Assembly: GCF_016743815.1 (NCBI RefSeq) | Contig: NZ_CP061036.1 | Location: forward strand, 1-64,000 | Direction: 5' to 3' | Source of the DNA: Sphingomonas aliaeris | GTDB lineage: Bacteria; Pseudomonadota; Alphaproteobacteria; Sphingomonadales; Sphingomonadaceae | DNA length: 64,000 bases | Shown here: positions 17,720-27,370 of the stretch, piece after piece | How positions within the stretch are numbered: position 1 is the stretch's first letter | Layout: the number at the start of each line of letters is the position of its first letter | Notes under the pieces: generated by a model | Told to the model about the DNA's origin: nothing | Database searches by the model: none | What the model saw: the letters and a program-made list of their open reading frames with translations, nothing else | Made by a program: the position numbers and the translations under genes

Positions 17720-20700
17720 TCAGTGAAAGTCATGCGACTTGAAGCGCACGACCTCCTCGGGGTCCAGTCCGTCAGCATGTGGTGGCCAATATTGATTGCG
17801 CGGCTCTGGCTGCCAGCCCTTGTCGCCGCGATCAGGCGACCCTGGATGCTGCGCAGCATCGCCGCGGCCAGTCTTATGCGGAAACGACATGTCGCCAACG
17901 CGGTGGAGCAGATCTCCGTGGTCGATGATCCGGTCGCAGATCACATGGATGATCTCGCCTTCTTTCTGGACCCTGCCCTTCATCCCGGCCATCGAAGCCG
18001 ACATAATCGTGCGCCGCTGCGCCTCGAAACGGTCGGGCCAGAGGATGCCGTTGGCGATTCCGGTCTCGTCCTCGATCGTGATGAACAGCACGCCTTTGGC
18101 AGATCCTGGCTTCTGGCGAACCAAGACGATGCCTGCGACTTCGACGTGGCGGCCGTCGCGGATGCTCGCGAGATCAGCGCATTTTGTGACTCCGCGCCGG
18201 GTTAGCTCGTCGCGGACGAAGGTCAGCGGATGCGCCCGGAGCGAGAGCTGGAGCGCGCGGTAATCCTCGATCACCTCGCGGCCATCGGTAAGCGGCCGCA
18301 GCGCTACGTCGGGCTCCACTCCCTCGGCGCTGAATGTTTCGGCCGAGCGATCTGCCGCAGCGAAGAGAGGCAACGGCGCTTCTCCGAGACCCCTCACCTT
18401 CCAGAGGCCCTGCCGGCGATCGACGCTGAACCCGTGGAAGGCGTCGCCATCCGCCAGCTTCTCAATCGCGGCCCGCTGGACCCCCGACCGCCGCCACACA
18501 TCCTCCACGCTCTCAAAGGCGTTGGTGGTGCGCGCTCCGACGATCTTCGCGCCATCGGCGTTCGACAGGCCGCGGATCTGCCGCAGGCCGAGCCGCACCG
18601 CGAGGTAGCGCCCGCCTGTCTTCTCCAGCGTGCAATCCCAGCGACTGGCGTTGACGCATGGCGGCCGAACCTCGACGCCGTGGTCGCGCGCGTCGCGAAC
18701 GATCTGTGCCGGCGCGTAGAAGCCCATCGGCTGCGCGTTCATGAGCGACGCACAGAACACGTCCGGATGATGGTGCTTCATCCAGGAAGATGCGTAGGAG
18801 ATCTTGGCGAAGGAAGCCGCGTGGCTCTCGGGAAAGCCATACGAGCCGAAGCCCTCAAGCTGCCGGAAGGTTCGCTCGGCAAACTCCCGCGGGTAGCCGC
18901 GCTCGACCATGCCCTCGACTAGCTTCTCGCTGAAGTGCGACACGCCACCTGTGAACTTGAACGTCGCCATGGCTCGGCGCAGCTGATCCGCCTCGGCCGG
19001 CGTGAATCCGGCGCCGACGATCGCGACCTTCATCGCCTGCTCCTGGAAGAGCGGCACGCCGAGCGTTTTCTCAAGCACCGCGCGGAGCTCAGGGCGCGGA
19101 TATTCAGGCTTCTCCAGCCCCTCACGTCGGCGCAGATACGGGTGGACCATGTCGCCCTGGATCGGCCCTGGCCGTACGATCGCGACCTGGATGACTAGGT
19201 CGTAGAAGCGGCGAGGCTTCATTCGCGGCAGCATGCTCATCTGCGCACGGCTCTCGATCTGAAAGGTGCCGAGCGTGTCAGCCTTCTGGATCATGGCGTA
19301 GACTTCAGGATCGTCGTCCTGGAGGTCCTTGAGTTCTACGTGCAGGCCCTTGTCCGCCTCGAGCATATTGAAGGCGCGGTTCATGCAGCCGAGCATGCCC
19401 AGGCCGAGAACGTCCACCTTCATGAATTTGAGTGCGTCGATGTCGTCCTTATCCCACTCGATGATCTGCCGATCCTCCATCGCAGCGGGCTCGATCGGCA
19501 CCAGGTCATCAAGGCGGTCATGGGTCAGAACGAAGCCACCCGGATGCTGCGACATGTGGCGCGGCACCCCGATCAGCTTGCGGGCAAGCTCCAGCGTCAG
19601 TCGCAGCCGGCGATCGCCGATGTCGAGGTTGAGCTCGTCGACCTGCTTTTCGCCGACGCCTTCGGCCGACCAGCCCCAGACGAGACCTGCCAGTGAGGAT
19701 GTCAGATCCTCCGGCAGTCCCAGCGCCTTGCCGACATCGCGGACTGCGCCACGGGCGCGATAGCGCTGCACCACGGCCGTCAGGGCGGAGTGGTTGCGCC
19801 CGTAGGTCTCATAGATCCACTGGATGATCTCCTCGCGGCGTTCATGCTCGAAGTCGACGTCGATATCGGGCGGTTCGCGACGTTCGCCGGACACGAACCG
19901 CTCGAACAGCAGCTCGTGCTTGATCGGGTCGATCGAGGTTACCCCGAGGACAAAGCAGACGCAGCTATTCGCGGCCGAGCCGCGGCCCTGGCAGAGGATC
20001 CCGCGCCTGCGTGCCTCGCGGACGATCGCGTAGACGGTGAGGAAGTAGGGCGCGTAGCCAAGCTCTCCGATCAGCCGCATCTCATGGGTGATCTGGTCGG
20101 TGTAGGCCTGGGGCACGTTGCCATCGAACATCCGGTCGACGGCCTCATCCGCCAAGCGCTGCAGTGCTTCGTGCGCAGTCAGCCCGTCGATCAGCTTCTC
20201 ATGCGGGTACTGATACTGAAGCTCGCCGAGATCGAAGGTGCAGATCCGCGCTATGTCGACGCTCGCTTGCAGCGCGTCAGGATAGGCGCGAAAGCGCCGC
20301 ACCATTTCGTCGGGTGATTTCAGCGCCCGATCGGCGTTGACCTCGCGGCGGTAGCCAAGCTCGTCGACCGTGCATTTCTCACGCACCGCGGTGACCACGT
20401 CCTGCAGCAGCCGCGCCTCGGGCGCGTGGTAGAGCACGTCGCCTGTGACGACGGCGCGCACCCCGGCACCGCCCGCCTGGCGGGCAAGAGCATCGATCCG
20501 GACGGCATCGCCAGGACGGCGCCGTTGGAACAGCGCCATGTAGCCGCGCCGCCCATACACCGCCTTCAGGTCCTTCAGCGCCGCAAGGTTCTCCTCGTCC
20601 GCCTCATGAGGCAGCAGGATGGCGATGACGCCCTCCGACCATGGCTCCAGGTCGTGCCAGTGAAGAAGGCAGCCCCCCTTCCCTGCCCGCGTCTTGCCGA

Positions 20701-20983
20701 CCGTCAGCAGTCGCGTGATCCGCGACCAGGCCGGACGGTTGGTCGGGTAGAGCAGCAGGCGACGGCCGCAGGAGAGATCAACGCGAGTGCCGGCGATTGA
20801 ACGGACGCCGGTCGCCTTCTGCGCCTCCCATGCGCGGACCACGCCAGCGACAGTGCCGATGTCGCTGACGCCGATCGCGGGATAGCCGAGCAGCGCCCCG
20901 GCCGCGAACAGCTCCTCCGGACTGGACGCGCCACGAAGCAGCGAGAAGTGGGTGAGCACCTGGAGCTCGACATAGTGGGTCAT
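17720..20983 (-). CDS. dnaE2: Error-prone DNA polymerase DnaE2 (ImuC)
   Basis: 1087 aa, the usual length for DnaE2. The N-terminal PHP domain begins [19 protein letters not shown]; the polymerase core includes [32 protein letters not shown] and a C-terminal OB-fold stretch [19 protein letters not shown]. It replaces the replicative polymerase for translesion synthesis and is the catalytic polymerase of the ImuABC mutasome. I start at ATG 20983, which overlaps the imuB stop (ATGA); a start at 21004 would lie inside imuB. It lies in an operon behind imuA and imuB under a LexA box, so it is expected to be SOS-induced. Confidence 0.95.
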   Translation of the reverse strand: MTHYVELQVLTHFSLLRGASSPEELFAAGALLGYPAIGVSDIGTVAGVVRAWEAQKATGVRSIAGTRVDLSCGRRLLLYPTNRPAWSRITRLLTVGKTRAGKGGCLLHWHDLEPWSEGVIAILLPHEADEENLAALKDLKAVYGRRGYMALFQRRRPGDAVRIDALARQAGGAGVRAVVTGDVLYHAPEARLLQDVVTAVREKCTVDELGYRREVNADRALKSPDEMVRRFRAYPDALQASVDIARICTFDLGELQYQYPHEKLIDGLTAHEALQRLADEAVDRMFDGNVPQAYTDQITHEMRLIGELGYAPYFLTVYAIVREARRRGILCQGRGSAANSCVCFVLGVTSIDPIKHELLFERFVSGERREPPDIDVDFEHERREEIIQWIYETYGRNHSALTAVVQRYRARGAVRDVGKALGLPEDLTSSLAGLVWGWSAEGVGEKQVDELNLDIGDRRLRLTLELARKLIGVPRHMSQHPGGFVLTHDRLDDLVPIEPAAMEDRQIIEWDKDDIDALKFMKVDVLGLGMLGCMNRAFNMLEADKGLHVELKDLQDDDPEVYAMIQKADTLGTFQIESRAQMSMLPRMKPRRFYDLVIQVAIVRPGPIQGDMVHPYLRRREGLEKPEYPRPELRAVLEKTLGVPLFQEQAMKVAIVGAGFTPAEADQLRRAMATFKFTGGVSHFSEKLVEGMVERGYPREFAERTFRQLEGFGSYGFPESHAASFAKISYASSWMKHHHPDVFCASLMNAQPMGFYAPAQIVRDARDHGVEVRPPCVNASRWDCTLEKTGGRYLAVRLGLRQIRGLSNADGAKIVGARTTNAFESVEDVWRRSGVQRAAIEKLADGDAFHGFSVDRRQGLWKVRGLGEAPLPLFAAADRSAETFSAEGVEPDVALRPLTDGREVIEDYRALQLSLRAHPLTFVRDELTRRGVTKCADLASIRDGRHVEVAGIVLVRQKPGSAKGVLFITIEDETGIANGILWPDRFEAQRRTIMSASMAGMKGRVQKEGEIIHVICDRIIDHGDLLHRVGDMSFPHKTGRGDAAQHPGSPDRGDKGWQPEPRNQYWPPHADGLDPEEVVRFKSHDFH

Positions 20984-22765
20984 CCGAAGACCCCGTGCAT
21001 CCACCAGGACAGGTCGCCGGTGTCGTCTTCAAACCCATCGCCGCGGCGGAACACCCAGAAGCGACCGCCTGTCTCGTCCTCGACGCGGTAATAGTCGCGG
21101 ACGGCCCATACCTCGGCGTCACGTCGCCACCACTCGCCATGGACGCGTTCAGGACCGTCACCGGCAACAACCTTGTAGATCTTGCCGCGCCACTCGAACC
21201 GACGTGGCGGCTGGTCGGGCATCAGCGCCATCACCCGGTGCAGTGGCTCCGGATGTGGAAACAGTCGGATCGGACGTTGCCAAGCCGGCCAGTTTCCCGG
21301 AACCTCGTTTGGGTCGGAGTGGGTGACGGCTCGCTCCGGCACATGGCTCTCGACCGGTGCGATGCGGAAGACGGACCGCACACCAATCCTGCCGGCAATG
21401 ACGTCGACCAGCCGCGACGGATCGCGCACCAGCGTTTCGCCCGCCAGGACGGCCCCGAGATCGACGGCGTCGAGTGGCTCAGTGTGCGGGGCAACAAGCG
21501 CGAATTGCTCGATCCCCATGCCGGGATCGATGCGCTCGATCCTGAGCTTCAGCAGCCGCAGGAGATGTGACACCTCGCGTGTCGGCCGGGAGGTGCCGAC
21601 CGCCACGAGCTGCTCGGTCCCGTCGACGCGCAAGCACGTCAGGCGCAGCGATCGCGCACCTAGCCCTTTCGCCTGAAGGACCACGGCGAGATCGCGCAGC
21701 AGATCGCCCATGACCTGCTCGATCGCCTCGGCGGTCCCGATCGGCTCCAGCAGCCGGCGCTCGGCTGCGGGCACCTCCGGGTCGTCACGCGGCGTGATCG
21801 GCTCTGCGACACCGCCCAGTGCCTGATCGAGCCGGGTGATTGCGGGCAGGCCAAGACGACGCGCTAACGGCCCGCGCGCGACCGGCAGCAGATCTGCGAT
21901 CCGGTCGAAGCCAAACTTACGCGCTGCGGCCAGCGCCGTGGGTGCGAGCCGCAATGCTGCGATCGGCAGCGGAGCAAGTGCGTCCGCTGTCCCGTGAGGT
22001 CCGACGCGGATGAGGTCACCCTTGCCGAAGCGAGCCAGCGCATGGGCAGCGCCAGGGGTGTCTGCGACGGCAACGCGCGCGGTGAAGCCTGCACGACGGC
22101 AGAAGGCAACCAGACGCCGGCAGAACCGCTCCTCACCGCCGTGGAGGTGGTCGCAGCCGGCGAGATCGATCCAGAGGCCGTCTGGCGGCGTCACGGCCGC
22201 GATCGGGGACCAGCGCCTGACCGCCAACAACGCCAGCCTGTCGAGCAGCGCCGCGTCAGCGTCAGGTTCTGCCGGACGGAAGTCGAGATCCGACACCAGC
22301 GCACGTGCATGGGTCGCCGCCATGCCGGGGGTGGATGCCGAGGGCCTGCGCGCCAGTGCAGGCGGCGACTACCTCCTCCCGCCTACCGACCTTTCCGGCG
22401 AGCGCGACCGGCGCGTGTTGGACCGGAGCTGCGGCAGGCGCGATAACCCGCGGAGCGAGCGTCGGGGCCTTGTACGGGTGGCTTGCCGCTTCGGATCTCC
22501 TGCCAAGCTCACGCATGGGCGGCTGGGCGTGGACCGGCAGTGACGCGATCTGAGCCTCGACTTCTTCGCGCGACTGCGCGCTGGATCGCGCCCACTTGGC
22601 ACCAGGTCGCCAACCGCCGCCCCGCGGCACCGAACAGGCACCCGGGTCGTCGTCTATCGGCAGTTGCAAAGAGGGCCGCTCAGGCGGCCGCATAGCGGGC
22701 TGTTCCAACCGTCTCAGCCGCTCGATGGCCAAGTTCGGCAGGAACAGCGAGACGACCCGTCTCAT
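20980..22765 (-). CDS. imuB: ImuB, Y-family polymerase-like mutasome protein (frameshifted)
   Basis: About 594 aa after correction. The N-terminal frame starts [19 protein letters not shown], the ImuB signature, and runs to GAQALGIHP; the second frame continues [18 protein letters not shown] and [15 protein letters not shown] to the stop. Removing one base from the five-G run at 22327-22331 joins them as [14 protein letters not shown]. ImuB is a catalytically dead Y-family relative that links DnaE2 and ImuA to the beta clamp. A Pro/Arg-rich region lies between the first block and the fold. The start overlaps the imuA 3' end by 86 bases. Confidence 0.88.
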
Positions 22766-23444
22766 CGCTGCCCTCCACAATCAGGGAGAAGGATGCACCA
22801 CCGCGCTGGCGTGCGAGTTCAACCGACCACCGCGCTCTTCCCACACCCGCGACGTCCAAGCGCGCCGAAGGCGCGGAGCCGATCCGCCAGCGCGTCCAGG
22901 CAGCGGAAGGCTCGGAAAACGGATCCTGGTCACGGCCGCGGCGACGGCGGAGAAGTAGCACCGGCATGTCGGCTTCTGCTGCCACCAGCTGCAAGCGACG
23001 CGTTGCGACCATCGCTACCTTGCTCGCTTCTGCAATGATGGCCGAAGGTGTGCCGTCTCGGACCGCGTCCTCGATCACGGCCAGTAGCGCGGCATCGTCC
23101 TGCGGCTGAGCGTAGATGACGTTGGCAGAGGCGAGGCCGGCTTGCTCCAAGGCGGGAGCGTACAGGTCGGCCCTGCAGCTCGCCCATAGAACGGGACCTC
23201 CGGTGTTCGCAGCCTCGCGGGCGGCGATCCCGGCAAGGAACAGCGTCGTTGCCGCATCGTCGACCAGCGCCGCACTCTGCGCGGTTGCCTCGTGAAGCGC
23301 ACCGGCGCGCAATCCCCCTGCTCCGAGCCTGCTGTCGATCTCATCGACGCCGAATGGCAGCACCCGGTACTCCGTCACTGGCGTGGCGATCGTCCGCAGG
23401 TGCGCTATGCTGGGCGCGAAGGAATCGAGGGCGGCGGACATCAT
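22680..23444 (-). CDS. imuA: ImuA, RecA-like mutasome protein
   Basis: 254 aa; first gene of the imuA-imuB-dnaE2 cassette. It has the ImuA pattern: LRTIATPVTEYRVLPFGVDEIDSRLGAGGLRAGALHEAT at residues 16-55, a degenerate Walker-like loop, GPVLWASCRADLYAPAL, and a C-terminal WSVELARQRGG segment. ImuA (sometimes called SulA-like or RecA-like) works with ImuB to recruit DnaE2. Two adjacent ATGs (23444, 23441) could start it. A LexA box lies 18-32 bases upstream. The 3' end runs 86 bases into imuB, a longer overlap than most in this window. Confidence 0.9.
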   Translation of the reverse strand: MMSAALDSFAPSIAHLRTIATPVTEYRVLPFGVDEIDSRLGAGGLRAGALHEATAQSAALVDDAATTLFLAGIAAREAANTGGPVLWASCRADLYAPALEQAGLASANVIYAQPQDDAALLAVIEDAVRDGTPSAIIAEASKVAMVATRRLQLVAAEADMPVLLLRRRRGRDQDPFSEPSAAWTRWRIGSAPSARLDVAGVGRARWSVELARQRGGASFSLIVEGSDETGRLAVPAELGHRAAETVGTARYAAA

Positions 23445-23461
23445 GTTCTAAGACTCTACTC

Positions 23462-23476
23462 GTTCCCTTTATGTTC
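23462..23476 (-). promoter_or_regulatory. LexA (SOS) box upstream of imuA
   Basis: The plus strand reads GTTC-CCTTTAT-GTTC, an exact GTTC-N7-GTTC direct repeat, the LexA consensus of many alphaproteobacteria. It lies 18 bases before the imuA ATG, where it would cover the promoter. The HNH gene starts 134 bases away on the other strand and might also respond. The match is exact and the target genes are classic SOS members. Confidence 0.8.
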
Positions 23477-23609
23477 CGTTACCTCGCTCCATCGGTCAAG
23501 CTCGCATCCAATCGGTTCATCGATTCAGGCGGAACGGCTGCGCAACGGACAGCAAACAAAGCGGGAAAAAGCGCTTCCGTTCTGGGCGCGCCTGACTCAT
23601 AGAATCGCT

Positions 23610-24059
23610 ATGCCGATCCGCCCTGAGAACCGCTGGCTCTATCCGATCGATTGGCAACAGATCTCGCGATCGGTTCGTTTCGAGCGTGCCGGCGCGCGCT
23701 GCGAGCGGTGTGCTCGTCCGCATCTCCGCCGTGTGGCCCATCTCGGCGACGGGCGGTGGTGGGATGCGGAATCGAAGTGTTGGCGCTCGGATCGAGGCAA
23801 GCGCATTGCGATCAAAGGGGGCTTCGTCCTCGCCTCTGTACGGATGACCTTCGTAGTCCTGGCATGTGCCCATCTCGACCACGACCCAGGCAACAACGCT
23901 CCTGCCAACCTCAAGGCGCTATGTCAGCGGTGCCACATGCTCCACGACGCGGCCGAGCATCGTTGGCAGCGCTGGTGGAACCTCTTTCGTGTTCGCGCCG
24001 TCCGCGACTTGTACGAAGATCCGCGCGTCACACGCGAACGGATTGCGCGGGTTCAGTAA
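23610..24059 (+). CDS. HNH endonuclease-like protein
   Basis: 149 aa from ATG 23610. Zinc-binding pairs CERC (about residue 35) and CQRC (about 113) flank a core ACAHLDHDPGNNAPANLKALCQRCHMLHD, which fits the HNH beta-beta-alpha-metal nuclease motif (catalytic His in LDH, Asn in NLKAL, final His in CHMLHD). Such small plasmid HNH proteins are often of unknown substrate. It is divergent from the imu operon across a 165-base gap that contains the LexA box. The longer upstream frame lies in imuA antisense and is not supported. Its 3' end overlaps the convergent small gene by 7 bases. Confidence 0.75.
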   Translation: MPIRPENRWLYPIDWQQISRSVRFERAGARCERCARPHLRRVAHLGDGRWWDAESKCWRSDRGKRIAIKGGFVLASVRMTFVVLACAHLDHDPGNNAPANLKALCQRCHMLHDAAEHRWQRWWNLFRVRAVRDLYEDPRVTRERIARVQ

Positions 24060-24229
24060 TCCAGCTCCCGTATTTTCATCTGCTCGGCAGCAAGATCTGC
24101 GACAGGTCCCAGCCCGCCGGTCAGGTTGAACACCTCGATCACGTCATGGTCGGCCAGCCTCTCGACCATCAAGCGGACGGCTGCGGCATTCGCCTCGTCC
24201 AGCACGGTCGTTGTATCATCGCTCGCCAT
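24053..24229 (-). CDS. Small acidic protein of 58 aa, unknown
   Basis: ATG at 24229, TGA at 24053-24055. The protein is acidic and helical: MASDDTTTVLDEANAAAVRL, then a VEVFNLTGGLG-like loop (IEVFNLTGGLGPVADLAAEQ) and a KIRELDY end. Good codon quality for a high-GC genome and a clean start support it, though the ribosome site is weak. It converges on the HNH gene and is divergent from HU. I do not recognise the family. Confidence 0.5.
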   Translation of the reverse strand: MASDDTTTVLDEANAAAVRLMVERLADHDVIEVFNLTGGLGPVADLAAEQMKIRELDY

Positions 24230-24270
24230 GGCTAAGGTCTCACCGTTTCAATCAACGGAGAAGATCTAGC

Positions 24271-24540
24271 ATGAACATTGGTGAATTGGCCAAAGCCGTT
24301 GCGGGTGCGACCGGCTCGAGCGAGGCGGATGCGAAGAAGGCAATCAATGCTGTTTTCGATCAGATTGCAGACGCTGCGGTGAAGGGTGAGGAAGTCTCGA
24401 TCAACGGCTTCGGGAAGTTTACGGTGAAGGAACGGCCGGAACGTCAGGGCCGTAACCCATCGAACGGGGAGGCGATCACAATCGCAGCCTCCAAGAAGGT
24501 CACCTTCACAGCTGCCAAGGGCTTGAAGGACAAGCTCTGA
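24271..24540 (+). CDS. HU-family DNA-binding protein
   Basis: 89 aa, the standard HU length. MNIGELAKAVAGATGSSEAD opens the dimerisation helices; EEVSINGFGKFTVKERPERQGRNPSNGEAI is the beta arm with the RNP minor-groove motif (here GRNPSNGE), and the tail is KKVTFTAAKGLKDKL. HU bends and compacts DNA and helps plasmid replication, repair and recombination. GGAG lies 10 bases before the ATG at 24271. HU genes are common on large plasmids, where they may buffer the added DNA load. Confidence 0.95.
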   Translation: MNIGELAKAVAGATGSSEADAKKAINAVFDQIADAAVKGEEVSINGFGKFTVKERPERQGRNPSNGEAITIAASKKVTFTAAKGLKDKL

Positions 24541-24588
24541 GGTAAGCGCGCTGGCGACCAGTCTGCCGGCGCCGGATGGGAGGCGCGG

Positions 24589-25212
24589 ATGTGCAATCGG
24601 TATCGGCTGACGGCGAAGCAGGCCGAGGTGGCTGCGACGTTCGGCATCCGCCCGCCCTATGAGCCGGACGAGACGTTTCCGGCCGGCGACGTCTTTCCGA
24701 CTGGTAAGAAGACGCCGTTCTACGGAGCAGTGGTGGTTCAGGACGGCGCCGATCGGAAGATTGAGCGCATGGAATGGGGCGTCCCTACCCAGGTGCCGAG
24801 CAAGCGGGATCCGGCCGCCAAGCTGACGAAATACGTCACGAACGTGCGGAATCTCAGCTCAAGCTTCTGGCGGTCCATGCTGACGACGCCGGCACGGCGC
24901 TGCCTGGTGCCGGTGACTGCCTTTTCGGAGTACGGAGTGGCCCCGGGCGAGGACGGGAAAAAGCCGCTTCACTGGTTCGAAGTTCCTAGCCGGCCGATCT
25001 TCGCCTTCGCCGGCATCTGGCGGCCGACCGAGCGTGGCAACGCTTATGGCTTCCTGACCACCGAGCCGAACGCTGTCGTGGCTCCCATTCACCCGAAGGC
25101 GATGCCCGTGATCCTGCACGACGAGGACTACGATCGGTGGCTCTCGGCGCCTTGGGATGAGCTGAAGGATGCCGTGGCGCCCTACCCCTCCCAGCTGATG
25201 CGCGTCGAATGA
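24589..25212 (+). CDS. SRAP-family protein (YedK/HMCES-like abasic-site protease)
   Basis: 207 aa. The protein starts MCNRY, placing the catalytic Cys at position 2 after removal of Met; KYVTNVRNLSS carries the conserved Asn, LVPVTAFSEYG the Glu, and HPKAMPVIL the His of the active site. SRAP proteins form a thiazolidine crosslink with abasic sites in single-stranded DNA and so protect ssDNA. The gene lies 48 bases after HU on the same strand and near the SOS polymerase cassette. A plasmid that enters as single strands would benefit from it. Confidence 0.93.
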   Translation: MCNRYRLTAKQAEVAATFGIRPPYEPDETFPAGDVFPTGKKTPFYGAVVVQDGADRKIERMEWGVPTQVPSKRDPAAKLTKYVTNVRNLSSSFWRSMLTTPARRCLVPVTAFSEYGVAPGEDGKKPLHWFEVPSRPIFAFAGIWRPTERGNAYGFLTTEPNAVVAPIHPKAMPVILHDEDYDRWLSAPWDELKDAVAPYPSQLMRVE

Positions 25213-25286
25213 CCACCCTCAGCAGCGACGCGATCGAGGTGATCAACCGCAACGCGCTCGTGGAGCCCAGGACAGGCGCTCTTCGA

Positions 25287-25541
25287 TTATAGGCGGGCGC
25301 GGGCGCGATGATGGATCCTTGCGAGCCCCATCGCGAAGTCGGCCATGACAAATGAGAACTGGTCGGCGACGTCTCGCTCGTCGTCACATTCCGGGGCGAG
25401 TGTCGCGGCAGCGAGGACGAGGTGAGCTGCGGCGATCGGTGACCTGTCCATGAGATCGTATGCTTGCGCTCTGAAAGCAGCGGCAATGCTTTCTGATGAT
25501 TGGTCGTCGGCAATCTGTGCCGGTATTTCGGGCGAAGGCAT
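25287..25541 (-). CDS. Small helical protein, last gene of the traD-traI operon, unknown
   Basis: 84 aa, ATG 25541. An Ala-rich helical protein without signal or membrane segment: SSESIAAAFRAQAYDLMDRS, PIAAAHLVLAAATLAPECDD. It follows the SGNH gene by 18 bases on the same strand, which makes it the probable end of the long minus operon beginning upstream of traD. No family recognised. It converges with the SRAP gene; the 74 bases between show nothing notable. Confidence 0.55.
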   Translation of the reverse strand: MPSPEIPAQIADDQSSESIAAAFRAQAYDLMDRSPIAAAHLVLAAATLAPECDDERDVADQFSFVMADFAMGLARIHHRARARL

Positions 25542-25559
25542 GGGACGGCACCCTTCCGG

Positions 25560-26072
25560 TCACTGCATGAGGATGACTGTCGCCCGCTGGCGGGGCTCGA
25601 TCGGGCGTGCCTGTCGAGCGACGTCGGCGGATTTGGTGGAAACGAAGTGCCGGAATCCGGAAACATCTTTCCAGCCGAGGCTCGCCGCAACAGGTCGATA
25701 GCTCCGCGGATGGACGCGGTCGGTCGACGGCTGAAACGACAGCGGCACGATCTGATCCCCGAATGTGGTGGCAACCCTCGCGACCACGCGCGCCGCAGTC
25801 GTGTTGTATGGCAACAGCCAGGTCACGCGCGCAGCCGTGACGCGCTGACGCACAAAGACGAGATTGCGCGTCAGCGAGGGGTTTGTCGGATCGTTCGAGC
25901 CGATCGCGAGCAGGGCGCGCGCGACCGGAGGACTGCCCTTCCACGTTTTCGCCACCTCGGCCGAGCTAGCGCCTACGCGGGCGTGGATCTCGCACCGGAC
26001 CCCCTGAGCCGCCAGAGCCGAAGCCGTGCCGACGCCGGTGCTGTCACCCACGATGAGACACAGGGGGATCAT
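25560..26072 (-). CDS. SGNH/GDSL-like hydrolase
   Basis: 170 aa. Four SGNH blocks can be placed: block I LIVGDSTGVGT (nucleophile Ser), block II RVGASSAEV (Gly), block III AIGSNDP (Asn), and block V STDRVHP (Asp-x-x-His type). No signal peptide is obvious, as the nucleophile is only 10 residues from the start, so it is either cytoplasmic or exported by another route. Members act on esters, acetylated glycans or peptidoglycan. The ATG at 26072 overlaps the previous stop (ATGA). A part in trimming the cell wall for conjugation is possible but unproven. It is short for the family and may be a minimal domain. Confidence 0.65.
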   Translation of the reverse strand: MIPLCLIVGDSTGVGTASALAAQGVRCEIHARVGASSAEVAKTWKGSPPVARALLAIGSNDPTNPSLTRNLVFVRQRVTAARVTWLLPYNTTAARVVARVATTFGDQIVPLSFQPSTDRVHPRSYRPVAASLGWKDVSGFRHFVSTKSADVARQARPIEPRQRATVILMQ

Positions 26073-26530
26073 TGCGCGCCCGTGAAGGCTGTGATGCCGA
26101 TTAGTGCGATCAAGCAGCCCGCGAGGCCGAAAAGGATCGTACCGGCGCCGATCGCGCGGGCTACGCCGCCTCTGCGGACACGACCGAATAGCCGGCTCAC
26201 ACCGGTGCGGATCGAGAGGTAGCCGTCTGCAACATCGCTCGCGCCGAACAGCGCAAGCGGGAAGGCAACCGCGAGCATGATGTGCCGCATGTTTCCTGTG
26301 CCGACCAGGGCAGTCGCGAGGGCAAGGACGAAGAGAAGTGCCGCGGTCGCATGGACCGCGGCATAGAGCGGAATAATGCGGAAGCGGTCCCGCTTGAACA
26401 GCCCGCGATAGATTGCGAGCGGCCGCTGGCACCGCTCGCAATGATGGACCCGCTTGCCTGCGGTCCAGGGCAGCATTCCTGCCGAGCAATAGGGGCACGG
26501 GGTGAGCCCGAACCGATCCATCATGTTCAC
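26069..26530 (-). CDS. Zinc-ribbon membrane protein, unknown
   Basis: About 150 aa. Two cysteine pairs near the N-terminus (CPYC and CERC) form a zinc ribbon; three to four hydrophobic segments follow (AAVHATAALLFVLALATAL, HIMLAVAFPLALFGASDV, AGTILFGLAGCLIALIGI). Starts possible: GTG 26530, ATG 26524, ATG 26521. It resembles the general plan of paraquat-inducible/zinc-ribbon inner membrane proteins but I cannot assign it. Overlaps the SGNH gene by 4 bases. Confidence 0.6.
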   Translation of the reverse strand: MNMMDRFGLTPCPYCSAGMLPWTAGKRVHHCERCQRPLAIYRGLFKRDRFRIIPLYAAVHATAALLFVLALATALVGTGNMRHIMLAVAFPLALFGASDVADGYLSIRTGVSRLFGRVRRGGVARAIGAGTILFGLAGCLIALIGITAFTGAQ

Positions 26531-26539
26531 GAGCTTGTC

Positions 26540-27370
26540 CTACTTGCCCGGAGGAGCCGAGGTCACCGCCGGCGCGGTTCCCGCTGTCGGCAACACGCCC
26601 GTACCGGCCTGCGGTGCAACCCGCTGCCTGGACGCCAAACGCGGCTGTGCGTCGGCAACCAGCTTCCGGTACGCGTCGAGCATCGCCAACGATGTGATCT
26701 TGCCGATGTCGGTCGAGCCATAGGTGCCCCCAAGCGCGCCCACACCCAGCCCCAGGAGCAGACCGCCCCCGACGACACCGAGATCCTTCTTGCGTGCCGA
26801 CCCGCTCGCGACAGCCTCCTGGATCCCCGTGTCCACGTTGACGAGCGTGAGGAGGACCTGGCTCTCCAGGGTCTTGGACTTGAGCCCAACCGCACCCCCA
26901 AAGGCACCGCCCAAGCCGCCACCGCTCTCCCGCGCCTTCGCATCGGAATACAGGACCTGCACCTGAATCAGGTAATCGGCTTTGGTGACAGGTCGCGCGG
27001 TCCCGCCGGCAAGCGCACGCTCGCGTTCCAAGGCGTCGAAAGCAGCTCCCCGGTCCGCGACCGCGAAGCAGCCGCTGCGAGCAGCCATCAGCTTGACGAG
27101 CGGCAGGGGATCCACCGTGGCGGTGCTGCCCCCGTTCTGCATCTCCGCCATTCGCATCAGCGCCTGCAGCTGTGGCGAAAGGTTGTCCGTCGCGCTGGCG
27201 GCCTTCTGCTCTATCAGCGCGGCGACGCCGAGCGGCGTGGCGCAACGTGGCAGTTCGGTCGTCTCGTCGACGCCCGTGCCGCCCTGGCCGAGCTTCTGCG
27301 CGTACAGGGTTGAAGGGGTAACGGCCGCGAGAGCGGCCGTCACTGCGAGGATGGTGGTCCGGTTACGCAC
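26540..27370 (-). CDS. CsgG-family outer-membrane/periplasmic protein
   Basis: 276 aa from GTG 27370, which overlaps the previous stop by 8 bases and gives a clean signal peptide (ILAVTAALAAVTPSTLYAQ). The CsgG pattern is visible: CATPLGVAALIEQ, PLVKLMAARSGCFAVADRG, ADYLIQVQVLYSDAK, SQVLLTLVNVDTGIQEA, and a Gly-rich hydrophobic segment before SLAMLDAYRKLV. CsgG-like proteins form secretion pores or act as lipoprotein partners. The Cys in ELPRCATP is not a lipobox. The longer upstream frame reads as Arg-rich sequence and is antisense noise. Together with its Cys-rich neighbour it may form an envelope unit. Confidence 0.75.
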   Translation of the reverse strand: MRNRTTILAVTAALAAVTPSTLYAQKLGQGGTGVDETTELPRCATPLGVAALIEQKAASATDNLSPQLQALMRMAEMQNGGSTATVDPLPLVKLMAARSGCFAVADRGAAFDALERERALAGGTARPVTKADYLIQVQVLYSDAKARESGGGLGGAFGGAVGLKSKTLESQVLLTLVNVDTGIQEAVASGSARKKDLGVVGGGLLLGLGVGALGGTYGSTDIGKITSLAMLDAYRKLVADAQPRLASRQRVAPQAGTGVLPTAGTAPAVTSAPPGK

